Shown here: positions 54,389-62,518 of the stretch, piece after piece | Numbering within the stretch: position 1 is the stretch's first letter | How the letters are laid out: each line of letters starts with the position of its first letter | Position numbers and translations under genes: made by a program | The notes under the pieces: generated by a model | Databases searched by the model: none | Told to the model about the DNA's origin: nothing | What the model saw: the letters and a program-made list of their open reading frames with translations, nothing else | NCBI RefSeq assembly: GCF_009811655.1 | Contig: NZ_BGJX01000015.1 | Span: forward strand, 1-64,000 | Length of the DNA: 64,000 nucleotides | Reading direction: 5' to 3' | From: Methylosinus sp. Ce-a6 | Lineage (GTDB): Bacteria; Pseudomonadota; Alphaproteobacteria; Rhizobiales; Beijerinckiaceae

Positions 54389-55309
54389 ATGTGGGCGATC
54401 GACGCCGACGCCGGCCGCAAGATTATCGCCGGCGCCTTTCCTCTGCTGAAGCCGCAGAATTTCCTGAAGCCGAAAAAGAAGAAGCACGGCGGCCTCGAAG
54501 GCCCGCTCGCGCGGATCGGCTCGCTCGAGGTGCGGCTCGCTTGCGGCAAGAAGGAAATCCGCAAGGCGCAGCGGCTGCGCTTCAAAGTCTTCTTTCGCAA
54601 AGGCGGCGCCATTCCCGACGCCAAGGCCGCCTTGACGCGCCGCGACGCCGACCGTTTCGACAAATTCTGCGATCATCTGATCGTCATCGATCATGAGGCG
54701 CGCACACGCTTCGGCAAGATGAAGCCGAAAGTCGTCGGCGCCTATCGCCTGCTGCGCGACGACGTCGCGGCGAAGAAGGGCGGCTTCTATTCGGCTGGCG
54801 AATATGACATCGCGCCATTGCTCGCGCGCCATCCGGGCCTGCGTTTTCTCGAGCTCGGCCGCTCCTGCGTGCTCGAGCAATATCGCGGCAAGCGCACGAT
54901 CGAGCTTTTGTGGCGCGGCATACTCGCCTATGTGCGGCATCATCGCATCGACGCGATGATCGGCTGCGCGAGCCTCGAGGGCGCCAATCCGCTCGCCCAT
55001 GCGGCGGCGCTGAGCTTTCTCTCCCATCATGCGCGCGCGGAAGACGATTGGCGCGTCGCCGCGCGTCGCGAATTGCATGTGCCGATGGAGATGCTCGCGA
55101 AAGAAGCGGTCGATCCGCGCAAGGCGATGAGCGCGCTGCCGCCGCTGATAAAGGGCTATCTGCGCTGCGGCGCGAAATTCGGCGACGGCGCCGTCGTCGA
55201 CCGCAAATTCAACACGACCGACGTCTTTGTGATCATGCGCGTCGCCGAGATCGACGCGCGCTATCTCGATTATTTCGGCGGGCCTTCGGAAGCGCGCGAC
55301 GCGGCCTGA
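54389..55309 (+). CDS. olsB: OlsB-like GNAT N-acyltransferase (ornithine lipid or related)
   Basis: A 306-residue acyltransferase of the COG3176 family, once called haemolysin. OlsB makes lyso-ornithine lipid from ornithine and 3-hydroxyacyl-ACP. Diagnostic text is IRKAQRLRFKVFF, FCDHLIVIDHEA, VVGAYRLLR, and ELGRSCVLEQYRGKRTIELLW followed by IGCASLEGANP. The ATG at 54389 is used, though some relatives start slightly downstream. The second-step enzyme OlsA is not adjacent, so the product may be finished elsewhere or be a different lipoamino acid. Confidence 0.82.
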   Translation: MWAIDADAGRKIIAGAFPLLKPQNFLKPKKKKHGGLEGPLARIGSLEVRLACGKKEIRKAQRLRFKVFFRKGGAIPDAKAALTRRDADRFDKFCDHLIVIDHEARTRFGKMKPKVVGAYRLLRDDVAAKKGGFYSAGEYDIAPLLARHPGLRFLELGRSCVLEQYRGKRTIELLWRGILAYVRHHRIDAMIGCASLEGANPLAHAAALSFLSHHARAEDDWRVAARRELHVPMEMLAKEAVDPRKAMSALPPLIKGYLRCGAKFGDGAVVDRKFNTTDVFVIMRVAEIDARYLDYFGGPSEARDAA

Positions 55310-55332
55310 GCCGCCCCATCGGCCCCGCGCGA

Positions 55333-55441
55333 CATTCCCGACGCGCGCAAAGCGCGCGATCGGGAATCGAGGAGCAACGACCACATTCCTCGTCTCGGCC
55401 GCTGAATTCCCTGTCGGGCCTTCGGCCTGCAGCGAATGACG
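55333..55441. repeat. CATTCCCG-type palindromic repeats, family E
   Basis: Two hairpins, CATTCCCGACGCGCG...CGCGCGATCGGGAATC and ATTCCCTGTCGGGCC-TTCGGCCTGCAGCGAATG, related to 48100-48215. They follow the olsB stop codon. Confidence 0.72.
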
Positions 55442-55569
55442 CGCGCTTCCTTTACAGTAAACGCTCAGCCGAAGGAAAAGCGCGCCGATGCGCAAGGCGG
55501 CGGCGCGCCCTTTTCCTCTCCAGAAGCGCATTTATATGAGCGAACCGAGGGATTGCGGAGGACCAAGAG

Positions 55570-55767
55570 ATGGACTCTCGGATCACCGGACTGAAAGTGG
55601 CGGCTGTCATTTTCGGACTCATGGCGCTCGGTCAGGCGGGGCGCCTCGCGACGCAGCCGGACATACAGGTCGGCGGCGCGGCCATGCCGCTCTGGCCGAG
55701 CGCAGTGGCGCTCGTCGTGCTGCTGGCGCTGAGCTTTTGGCTCTGGCGACTGGCGAAGCCGCGGTGA
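55570..55767 (+). CDS. Small membrane protein of unknown function
   Basis: A 65-residue protein with two hydrophobic helices (about 8-24 and 40-60) separated by a short polar loop, ending in a basic tail. GGAGG lies eight bases before the ATG, a strong ribosome site that supports translation. I do not recognise the family; it could be a transporter accessory or a small stress protein. The gene stands alone before the rpmI promoter. Confidence 0.6.
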   Translation: MDSRITGLKVAAVIFGLMALGQAGRLATQPDIQVGGAAMPLWPSAVALVVLLALSFWLWRLAKPR

Positions 55768-55791
55768 AGGCTTTTGCGGCCGCCCGCGGGC

Positions 55792-55820
55792 TTGCCAACC
55801 TCCTGTCTTTCCGCTTATAA
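55792..55820 (+). promoter_or_regulatory. Candidate housekeeping promoter of rpmI-rplT
   Basis: TTGCCA at 55792-55797 and TTATAA at 55815-55820 are separated by 17 bases. Transcription would begin near 55827, giving a leader of about 110 bases before rpmI. Confidence 0.65.
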
Positions 55821-55939
55821 GCCGCGCTTCCGAACCGCCCGGCCAGTAGATGGGCTGCCGTGGCGGTTCTTTTCGCTCGCGCGAATAAGCGCCGGATTCC
55901 CGGCGCGCAGAAACGGGGCCTCGAGCCCAGGAGAGCAAA

Positions 55940-56140
55940 ATGCCCAAGTTGAAGACCAAATCGGGCGCCAAAAAGCGCTTCAAACTCACCGGCACCGGCA
56001 AGGTGGTCTATGCCCAGAAGGGCAAGCGCCACGGCATGATCAAGCGCACCAACAAGCAAATCCGAAATCTGCGCGGGACCTCCGTCCTGTTCAAGACGGA
56101 CGGCGACAACATCAAGAAGTATTTCCTGCCCAACGGCTGA
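55940..56140 (+). CDS. rpmI: 50S ribosomal protein L35
   Basis: A 66-residue basic ribosomal protein. [22 protein letters not shown] and the C-terminal [15 protein letters not shown] are typical of bacterial L35. A ribosome site (AGGAGAG) precedes the ATG. rplT follows 45 bases downstream. infC, usually first in this operon, is not upstream here. Confidence 0.97.
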   Translation: MPKLKTKSGAKKRFKLTGTGKVVYAQKGKRHGMIKRTNKQIRNLRGTSVLFKTDGDNIKKYFLPNG

Positions 56141-56185
56141 GCTTCTCCCCCTCCCTCGCTTCGGATTTAAACAAAGGATCACGCC

Positions 56186-56551
56186 ATGGCTCGCGTCAAA
56201 CGCGGCGTCACCTCGCACGCCAAGCATAAGAAAACCCTGGATGCCGCCAAGGGCTTCTACGGCCGCCGCAAGAATACGATCCGCGCCGCCAAGGCCGCGG
56301 TCGACCGCTCGATGCAATATGCGACGCGCGACCGCAAGGCCAAGAAGCGCGTGTTCCGCGCTTTGTGGATCCAGCGCCTCAACGCCGCCGTGCGCGAGTT
56401 CGGCCTGACCTACAGCCGCTTCATCGACGGCCTCGCCAAGGCCGGCGTCGCGGTGGACCGCAAGGTGCTCTCCGAGCTCGCCATCACCCAGCCGGAGGCC
56501 TTCAAGGCCATTGTCGAAAAGGCCAAGGCCGCGCTGCCGCAGACCGCCTGA
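56186..56551 (+). CDS. rplT: 50S ribosomal protein L20
   Basis: A 121-residue ribosomal protein that binds 23S rRNA early in assembly. [49 protein letters not shown] and [24 protein letters not shown] are diagnostic. L20 represses its own operon in E. coli and Bacillus by binding the leader; whether that applies here is not known. The gene downstream, 51 bases away, is a glycosyltransferase and not pheST. Confidence 0.97.
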   Translation: MARVKRGVTSHAKHKKTLDAAKGFYGRRKNTIRAAKAAVDRSMQYATRDRKAKKRVFRALWIQRLNAAVREFGLTYSRFIDGLAKAGVAVDRKVLSELAITQPEAFKAIVEKAKAALPQTA

Positions 56552-56602
56552 GGCTGAAATCCGGCGCTTTCAGGCAGGGACTGCCCGCGAGGACGAGCGC
56601 GG

Positions 56603-57868
56603 ATGAAATGGTACGCCTGTCTGAACGCGCCGGCTCTCGACCGCTACGCCGAGCATCTGCGCGTCGCCGTCCGCACGGCGATCGACATAGCGGGGCTCGA
56701 GCCGCATATCGTCTTCGACGGCGAAGCGGACCAGATCCGCGCCCTCCTCGGCCATGACGACGCCATCCATATCCATCGCCGGCGCTCCGGCCTCATCGAG
56801 GCCATAGAGGCGACGCCCGAGACGCCGGGCTGGAGCCGCGCCGTCGCCGCCGGCGCGCTGCTGCGCCTCGACATTCCGCTCATCGAGACGCGGGACCAAT
56901 TCGTCCTCTATACGGATTGCGACGTGCTGTTTTCGCGCCGCGTCGAGCTCGAGCCTCTGCGCCCGCGCTATTTCGCCGCCGCGCCGCAGCACGAGCCGCA
57001 CGAATGGTCGCAATTGTGCTCGGGCGTGCTGCTCCTCAACATCCCGGCCATGCGCGCCGAATATGACGCGCTGATGCGGCGCGCCCGCGAGTCCCTCGGC
57101 CGGCCGCATTATTACGACCAGGAAGCGCTCAACGAGCATTTCGAGGGGCGCTGGGACCATCTGCCGATCCATATGCACTGGAAGCCCTATTGGGGCGTCG
57201 AATGGGACGCAGCGATCGTGCATTTCCACGGCCCCAAGGCCGAGGACGCGCGCCGGCTCGCGAGCGCGCCGCCTCGCGATGATCTTTCGGGCGAACTATT
57301 GGGCCTGCTCTATCGCCGCGATCCGGAAGGCTATGCGCATTTTCTGCGCTTCCATGATCTCGCCGCCGAGGCCTGCCGGCGCGGCGAGCGCATCCGCCCG
57401 ACGGCGCTCGCGCCGCTGCGGCTCGAGGCGGCCGCGACCGCGGGCGGGCGGGCGCTGCGCCGCGCCTGCTCCGCCCTGCGCGGGCTGGCGCCGCATAGGC
57501 CGCGCGAGGCCGTCGCCCCTCCCCCCCTGCCGCCGGAAGCGAGTTTCGCCGAAGTCGCGACGCTCGAGAATTTCGACGAGCGCTCCTATCTCTACGCCAA
57601 TCCGGATGTCGCCGAATCGGTTCGGCGCGGGCGTCTTCTCTCCGGCCGGACGCATTTTCTCCGCTACGGCCGTTATGAGGGGCGTGTCCAGATGATCCCG
57701 CGCGACCTCCTCGTCACGCCGGAGACTTTCGACGCGGACGCCTATGTCGCGCGCAATCCGGACGTCGCTTTTCTGATCGCGCGCGGCCGCTACGCCTGCG
57801 CCCGCGCGCATTTCGAGCGGCGCGGCCGCGCCGAGCGGCGCCGGCAGCTCGCGCGGCCGTCCGGCTGA
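56603..57868 (+). CDS. Glycosyltransferase with C-terminal NPDV repeats
   Basis: A 421-residue protein. The N-terminal 250 residues look like a GT-A (GT8-like) transferase, with VLYTDCDVLF carrying the DxD metal site at 105-107 and HYYDQEALNEHFEGRWDHLP, then a long helical linker. The C-terminus has two copies of a 40-residue unit, FDERSYLYANPDVAESV..G and FDADAYVARNPDVAFLI..G, each ending HF...GR.EGR-like. Such units occur in rhizobial glycosyltransferases and may bind glycan or partners. It could act in exopolysaccharide synthesis; the acceptor is unknown. Confidence 0.78.
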   Translation: MKWYACLNAPALDRYAEHLRVAVRTAIDIAGLEPHIVFDGEADQIRALLGHDDAIHIHRRRSGLIEAIEATPETPGWSRAVAAGALLRLDIPLIETRDQFVLYTDCDVLFSRRVELEPLRPRYFAAAPQHEPHEWSQLCSGVLLLNIPAMRAEYDALMRRARESLGRPHYYDQEALNEHFEGRWDHLPIHMHWKPYWGVEWDAAIVHFHGPKAEDARRLASAPPRDDLSGELLGLLYRRDPEGYAHFLRFHDLAAEACRRGERIRPTALAPLRLEAAATAGGRALRRACSALRGLAPHRPREAVAPPPLPPEASFAEVATLENFDERSYLYANPDVAESVRRGRLLSGRTHFLRYGRYEGRVQMIPRDLLVTPETFDADAYVARNPDVAFLIARGRYACARAHFERRGRAERRRQLARPSG

Positions 57869-57880
57869 CGCCGGCCGCTA

Positions 57881-57911
57881 GCATTCGGACACATCATGTC
57901 CGAATGCTTTT
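57881..57911 (+). terminator. Rho-independent terminator after the glycosyltransferase
   Basis: An 11-base-pair stem GCATTCGGACA / TGTCCGAATGC with a CATCA loop, followed by TTTT on the plus strand. Confidence 0.7.
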
Positions 57912-57916
57912 AATTC

Positions 57917-57961
57917 GCATGTTCTTTCCCGAAAACCGCTTCGCACTTTTCGGGAACATGC
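57917..57961. repeat. GCATGTTC...GAACATGC dispersed repeat
   Basis: A 45-base element with ends GCATGTTC and GAACATGC and inner arms CCCGAAAA / TTTTCGGG. This form is common between genes in Hyphomicrobiales. Confidence 0.72.
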
Positions 57962-57976
57962 TCTCGCTATTGTTTT

Positions 57977-58022
57977 AACGCGTTTCCAGCGCCGAACCGG
58001 CGTCCACTTCGGCTGGAACGCT
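57977..58022 (+). repeat. Dispersed palindromic repeat, family A, copy 5
   Basis: Almost identical to copy 2 (23849-23896): AACGCGTTTCC, then GCGCCGAACCGGCGTCCACT and TCGGCTGGAACGCT. It lies about 60 bases before lpdA. Confidence 0.88.
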
Positions 58023-58080
58023 ATGGCGCCCGGCCCGCGCATCGGCCACATATGAGGGCGTTCGAGTCGCGAGGGCTTCC

Positions 58081-59520
58081 ATGGCCAATTCATATGATCT
58101 CATCGTCATCGGCGGCGGGCCGGGCGGCTATGTCGCCGCGATCCGCGCCGCCCAGCTCGGGCTGAGGACGGCCGTCGTCGAGCGCGAGCATTTGGGCGGC
58201 ATATGCCTCAACTGGGGCTGCATACCGACGAAAGCCCTGCTGCGCTCGGCCGATATTTTCCGCTATGCGAGACATGCGAAGGATTTCGGACTGCGCATCG
58301 AAGGCGAGGTCTCCTTCGATCCGCAGGCGCTGGTGAAGCGCTCGCGCGCGGTCGCCGGAAGGCTCAACGCCGGCGTCGAATTTCTATGCAAGAAAAACAA
58401 GGTCGATGTGATCTGGGGCGAGGCCTCGCTCGCCGCGCCGGGCGAAGTGCGCGTCGCCGCGCCGAAGGGGTTCGGCGAGCGTCCGCAATTCCCACGGCCG
58501 AAGAATATTCTCGGCGAGGGCGCCTATTCGGCCGAGCATATCATTGTCGCGACGGGCGCGCGGCCGCGCGCTCTGCCCGGCCTCGAGCCGGACGGCGAGC
58601 TCGTCTGGACCTATTTCGAGGCGCTGCTGCCGCCTTCCATTCCGAAATCTCTGCTCGTCGTCGGCGGCGGCGCGATCGGCGTCGAATTCGCGTCCTTCTA
58701 TGCGACCTTCGGATCTGAGGTGACGCTCGTCGAGGCGCTGCCGCAAATTCTCCCCGCCGAAGACGCCGAGATCGCCGCGCTGGCGCGCAAATCCTTCGAG
58801 AGGCAGGGCATAAAAATCATCACCGACGCCAAGGTCGCGCGGCTCGACAAGCGAGAGAATGGCGTCGCCGCGACGATCGCCGCGGCGGGCGGCGAACGAA
58901 TCGTCGAAGCCGAGCGCGTGATCTCCGCCGTCGGCGTCGTTCCCAACAGCGAGGGGCTCGGGCTCGAGGCGCTGGGCGTGAAAATGGAGCGCGGCGTCAT
59001 TCTTACCGACGGGTTCGGCCGCGCCAATGTCGCGGGGGTCTACGCCATTGGCGACGTCGCCGGGCCGCCCATGCTCGCCCATAAAGCGGAGCATGAGGGC
59101 GTCGTCTGCGTGGAGGCGATCGCCGGCCTCTCGCCGCACGGAATAGACCGCGCGCGCATTCCCGCCTGCACCTATTGCCATCCGCAGATCGCTTCCGTCG
59201 GCCTCACCGAGGCGGCGGCAAAAGCGGCGGGGCTAGAGGTAAAGATCGGGCGCTTTCCCTATATCGGCAATGGCAAGGCCATTGCGATGGGCGAGACGGA
59301 AGGCCTCGTGAAGACGATCTTCGAGGCGAAGAGCGGCCGGCTGCTCGGCGCGCATCTCATCGGCGCGGAAGTGACGGAGCTGATCCAGGGCTTCGTCATA
59401 GCGATGAATCTGGAGACGACCGAGGCGGAGCTGATCGAGTCGATCTTTCCGCATCCGACGCTTTCCGAAACGATGCACGAGAGCGCGCTCGACGCCTATG
59501 GGCGGGCGATTCATATTTGA
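58081..59520 (+). CDS. lpdA: Dihydrolipoyl dehydrogenase (E3)
   Basis: A 479-residue flavin disulfide oxidoreductase that re-oxidises lipoyl groups of 2-oxoacid dehydrogenase and glycine-cleavage complexes. The FAD site GGGPGGYVAAIRAAQLG (11-27), redox pair C42/C47 (GGICLNWGCIPTKA), NAD site VVGGGAIGVEFASFYATFG and the C-terminal HPTLSETMHES are all present. No E1 or E2 gene is adjacent, so its complex is not indicated; the insert RPKNILGEGAYSAEHI is typical of the alphaproteobacterial long form. Confidence 0.95.
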   Translation: MANSYDLIVIGGGPGGYVAAIRAAQLGLRTAVVEREHLGGICLNWGCIPTKALLRSADIFRYARHAKDFGLRIEGEVSFDPQALVKRSRAVAGRLNAGVEFLCKKNKVDVIWGEASLAAPGEVRVAAPKGFGERPQFPRPKNILGEGAYSAEHIIVATGARPRALPGLEPDGELVWTYFEALLPPSIPKSLLVVGGGAIGVEFASFYATFGSEVTLVEALPQILPAEDAEIAALARKSFERQGIKIITDAKVARLDKRENGVAATIAAAGGERIVEAERVISAVGVVPNSEGLGLEALGVKMERGVILTDGFGRANVAGVYAIGDVAGPPMLAHKAEHEGVVCVEAIAGLSPHGIDRARIPACTYCHPQIASVGLTEAAAKAAGLEVKIGRFPYIGNGKAIAMGETEGLVKTIFEAKSGRLLGAHLIGAEVTELIQGFVIAMNLETTEAELIESIFPHPTLSETMHESALDAYGRAIHI

Positions 59521-59540
59521 ATCGCACGACCCCGTCCCCA

Positions 59541-60032
59541 TCACGCGCCGGCCGCCGCCCAAATGTCCTTTATCAGCATGAACAAATGACGCTCGTCCGT
59601 CGGCGACGGCGTAAAGCCGAAATGTCGATAGAACGAGGCAGCCGGCTCATCCTTCGCATGAACGGCCAGCGCGCGAATGCCGCCTATATCCGCCGCCTGC
59701 GAGGCGCGCGTCAGAGCATCCAGCAATAGCCCGGCGCCGACGCCGCGGCCTCGCCAGTCGCTGTGCGTGGCGAGACGCGCGAGAACCATGAGCGGAATTG
59801 GATGTCGGGGCATGCCTTTGACGACGCGCTCCGGCGCATCGGCATGCCTCACCTCGCCGACGACGAGCGAATAAAAGCCGATGATCGCACGGTCGCTCAT
59901 GCCGACATAGGTGAGCGACGATCCGGCTTGCTGCGCCGGAAGCGCATGACGGATCAAGAATCGATCCAACTCCGGCCGACCACAGGTAAAATCCTCGACG
60001 GCATGCGTTCGATGGAGCTTTTCGATCCGCAA
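59541..60032 (-). CDS. TacT-like GNAT toxin (aminoacyl-tRNA acetyltransferase type)
   Basis: A 163-residue GNAT protein. The start VEDFTCGRPELDRFL, acetyl-CoA loop RLATHSDWRGRGVGAGLLL (86-104) and catalytic tyrosine Y135 (AASFYRHFGF) are the marks of TacT/AtaT toxins that acetylate charged tRNA. It lies seven bases after a DUF1778 antitoxin gene, the standard pair. The only start in the right place is a TTG at 60032, which would keep toxin translation low and coupled to the antitoxin. Confidence 0.87.
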   Translation of the reverse strand: MRIEKLHRTHAVEDFTCGRPELDRFLIRHALPAQQAGSSLTYVGMSDRAIIGFYSLVVGEVRHADAPERVVKGMPRHPIPLMVLARLATHSDWRGRGVGAGLLLDALTRASQAADIGGIRALAVHAKDEPAASFYRHFGFTPSPTDERHLFMLIKDIWAAAGA

Positions 60033-60039
60033 CGGAGCG

Positions 60040-60324
60040 TCACGGATCGCGATCGAAGACCGAGAACTCGCGGAACAAGCGCTCGAGCCGCGCGTGACGT
60101 CGGGGCGGCGCGTCGAGCGCAGCGATGAAAGCGTCCCAGTCTCGGGGGTCGAGCACGAAAATGCGACGATCGGCCAGACGCGCCTCCGCCTCGCTCAGCG
60201 CGCTTTCGAGCACGAAATCGCTGACCGTCTTGCGTGCGGCCGCGGCCGCGGCCTGCAAGGTCCGCTTGGCGTCCTTGCTCAGGCGAAGGTCGAGCTTCTC
60301 GCTCCGGGTGACGCGTGTAGCCAT
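60040..60324 (-). CDS. DUF1778 ribbon-helix-helix antitoxin (TacA-like)
   Basis: A 94-residue antitoxin. RSEKLDLRLSKDAKRTLQAAAAAARKTVSDFVLESAL is the N-terminal ribbon-helix-helix, and the C-terminal part (LDPRDWDAFIAALDAPP then LERLFREFSVFD) is the toxin-binding tail. Such proteins neutralise the adjacent TacT toxin and repress their own promoter. A promoter with an overlapping inverted repeat is visible just upstream. Confidence 0.9.
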   Translation of the reverse strand: MATRVTRSEKLDLRLSKDAKRTLQAAAAAARKTVSDFVLESALSEAEARLADRRIFVLDPRDWDAFIAALDAPPRRHARLERLFREFSVFDRDP

Positions 60325-60330
60325 GTGAAT

Positions 60331-60363
60331 AAGCTAGGAGCGCCGCCAGACAATGTCAAGACA
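60331..60363 (-). promoter_or_regulatory. Promoter and possible operator of the toxin-antitoxin pair
   Basis: On the minus strand TTGACA (60359-60354) and TAGCTT (60336-60331) have a 17-base spacer. TGTC-N2-GACA at 60354-60363 overlaps the -35 box and could be the antitoxin binding site. The -10 ends only seven bases before the start codon, so the leader would be very short. Confidence 0.55.
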
Positions 60364-60384
60364 GTTTGCCCGGCCTGCGCTCCG

Positions 60385-60756
60385 CTACCGCGCCGCGCCC
60401 TCCCGCCAATAGGGCGTCGCGCCGTAGTGTTTGTGGATACGCGTCTCCCAATCGCGATCGGCCCAGCTGGCGTCGTCATATTCCGGCGCCTCCTCGAGCA
60501 GCCGCTCCGTCACCGTCGTCGTATAGCGGCGCCGATCGCGGTCGTAGCAGAGCGCGTTCCACGGCACGGCGTGATGGCCCTTGCGCAAGCACATGAAGCC
60601 GCAGAAGTTCACGACGGCGTAGCGCGCCTGCCCGGTTATGGGATCGATCATCAGATGATCGATCTCGCCGATCTCCTTGCCTTCGCCATCGAACACTTTC
60701 GCGCCGACGACATGCTCGCTCGAGATCATGTGAAGCTCAGGGATTGCGGTCGCCAT
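60385..60756 (-). CDS. PRC-barrel domain protein
   Basis: A 123-residue protein with one PRC-barrel (SSEHVVGAKVFDGEGKEIGEIDHLMIDPITGQARYAVV, 12-50). The C-terminal part (VPWNALCYDRDRRRYTTTVTERLLEEAP) continues the fold found in soluble PRC proteins of alphaproteobacteria. PRC-barrels occur in photosynthetic reaction centres and RimM, but the role of these small stand-alone forms is unknown. Confidence 0.85.
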   Translation of the reverse strand: MATAIPELHMISSEHVVGAKVFDGEGKEIGEIDHLMIDPITGQARYAVVNFCGFMCLRKGHHAVPWNALCYDRDRRRYTTTVTERLLEEAPEYDDASWADRDWETRIHKHYGATPYWREGAAR

Positions 60757-60837
60757 TTCGACCTCCCTCGATGGCCTTGCCTCGATGACCCTGCCCCGAT
60801 GCTTAAAAAACGCCGCACGCGGCGAAAAGTTGCGTTC

Positions 60838-60954
60838 TCAGAGCCGCCACGCACCGACGACGCTGGCGATCGAGGGAAAGAAGGCGGCGGAAACGTCCGG
60901 CTCGACGCTTTCCATCATGCCGAGCCAGAGCGACGGCAGAGCCAGCCAATTTCG
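60838..60954 (-). other. Protein-like extension after the stop of the AhpD-like gene
   Basis: Reading on in frame beyond the TAG at 60957-60955 gives RNWLALPSLWLGMMESVEPD and further plausible residues up to a TGA at 60838-60840, ending SIASVVGAWRL. The composition resembles real protein. It may be the remains of a longer C-terminus, or of another gene. Confidence 0.35.
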
Positions 60955-61419
60955 CTACGCGTGACTCGCGGCGCGCTTCACGGCTCCGGGCGTCGCGCGA
61001 AAAGCGATGGCGATGCGGTTGTAGGCGTTCATCAGGCCGATCGCGATGGTGAGGTCGGCGAGCTCCTTCTCCGCGAACTGCGCCGAGACCGCCGCGAATT
61101 CCGCGTCCGGAACGGCTGTCTCGGCGACGCGCGTCACCGTCTCCGCCCAGGCGAGCGCCGCCCGCTCGCGCTCGCTGAACAGCGCCTCCGCCTCCCGCCA
61201 GACCGAGACGAGCGCGAGCTTCTCCACGGTGAAGCCCTCGGCGACGAGCGCGCGCGTGTGCAGATCGAGGCAATAGGCGCAGCCGTTGATCTGCGAGACG
61301 CGCAGATAGACGAGCTCGACGAGAGCTCTGCCGAGGCTCGCGCCGACATAGGAATGGGCGGCGCCGAGCGCCTTCATGCCGTCGGGCGCGGCGTGGGTGT
61401 AATCGAGGCGCGTGGTCAT
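60955..61419 (-). CDS. Carboxymuconolactone decarboxylase / AhpD-like protein
   Basis: A 154-residue helical protein of the AhpD-like family. The redox/catalytic motif CAYCLDLH (47-54) and the following TRALVAEG are diagnostic. Members act as alkylhydroperoxidase partners or decarboxylases; the stand-alone form here is of unknown substrate, with peroxide detoxification most likely. Confidence 0.85.
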   Translation of the reverse strand: MTTRLDYTHAAPDGMKALGAAHSYVGASLGRALVELVYLRVSQINGCAYCLDLHTRALVAEGFTVEKLALVSVWREAEALFSERERAALAWAETVTRVAETAVPDAEFAAVSAQFAEKELADLTIAIGLMNAYNRIAIAFRATPGAVKRAASHA

Positions 61420-61503
61420 GATCGTTCTCCGGGATGAAGGTCGGGAAGATCGGAAAGGCTGTTTTCGAAATCAATACGAACTGATGGCGATCGTCGGGCG
61501 TGG

Positions 61504-61537
61504 CGTTTCCTTCTCCCACGAGCGGGAGAAGGAAACG
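61504..61537. repeat. CCTTCTCCC hairpin (short family C element)
   Basis: CGTTTCCTTCTCCC and GGGAGAAGGAAACG form a 14-base-pair stem. It lies 15 bases after the end of coaA and could stop or protect its message. Confidence 0.7.
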
Positions 61538-61552
61538 TTACACAGACCGCTC

Positions 61553-62518
61553 TCACAACTTCCGCAGCGCGACTTCCTCTATGCGATGGTCCGCGCCCTT
61601 GGTCAGCACCAGGCTCGCGCGCGGGCGCGTCGGCGAGATGTTGCGGCGCAGATTTTCGAGATTTATGCGCGTCCAGATATCCTTGGCGACGCGCACCGTC
61701 TCTTCATCGTCGAGGTCGGCGTATTTCTTGAAGTAGGAGCGCGGATCGCGGAAGGCCGTCTCGCGCAGGCGGCGGAAACGGTCCACATACCATTGCTCGA
61801 GCACGCTCTCCTCGGCGTGCAGATAGACCGAGAAGTCGAAGAAATCCGAGACGAAAGGAATTTCGCGCCCGTCGCCGCGGGGACGGCTCGCGAGCAGGAC
61901 GTTCACGCCCTCGACGATGAGAATGTCCGGGCGATCGACATAGAAGAACTCGTTCGGCACGACGTCATAGGTCAGATGCGAATAGACCGGCGCGGCGACA
62001 TTGCGCTGGCCAGCCTTCACATCGGAGAGAAAGCGCAGCAGCGCGCGATTGTCGTAGCTCTCGGGAAAGCCCTTCTTGTCCATGAGGTCGTCGCGCTCGA
62101 GCACGGCGTTGGGATAGAGAAAGCCGTCCGTGGTGACGAGCTCCACCTTGGGCGTGTTGGGCCAGCGCGACAGCAGCGCCTTGAGGATGCGCGCCGTCGT
62201 CGATTTGCCCACGGCGACGGAGCCGGCGACGCCGATGATGTAAGGCATCTTGCCGTCCTCGGCGCCCAAAAACCTCTGCGTCGCCTTGAACAGCCCTTGA
62301 GTCGCGGCGACATAGAGCGCGAGCAGGCGCGAGAGCGGCAGATAGATCTCGATCACCTCTTCCAGAGAGATCGGATCGTCGAGCGATTTGAGCCGCGTGA
62401 GATCGTCGAGCGTCAGCGTCAGCGGCGTATCCGCGCGCAGGCTCGCCCATTCGGCGCGGGTGAAGCGCCGATAGGGCGACAACGCCGCGCCGCCCGGCGG
62501 AATGGCCTCGGCGTTCAT
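61553..62518 (-). CDS. coaA: Pantothenate kinase (type I)
   Basis: A 321-residue kinase that phosphorylates pantothenate, the first step of coenzyme A synthesis. The P-loop [12 protein letters not shown] (96-107), [19 protein letters not shown], and VEGVNVLL are typical of bacterial CoaA. The ATG at 62518 overlaps the hisE stop by four bases, so it is the last gene of a his-coa operon. Confidence 0.96.
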   Translation of the reverse strand: MNAEAIPPGGAALSPYRRFTRAEWASLRADTPLTLTLDDLTRLKSLDDPISLEEVIEIYLPLSRLLALYVAATQGLFKATQRFLGAEDGKMPYIIGVAGSVAVGKSTTARILKALLSRWPNTPKVELVTTDGFLYPNAVLERDDLMDKKGFPESYDNRALLRFLSDVKAGQRNVAAPVYSHLTYDVVPNEFFYVDRPDILIVEGVNVLLASRPRGDGREIPFVSDFFDFSVYLHAEESVLEQWYVDRFRRLRETAFRDPRSYFKKYADLDDEETVRVAKDIWTRINLENLRRNISPTRPRASLVLTKGADHRIEEVALRKL

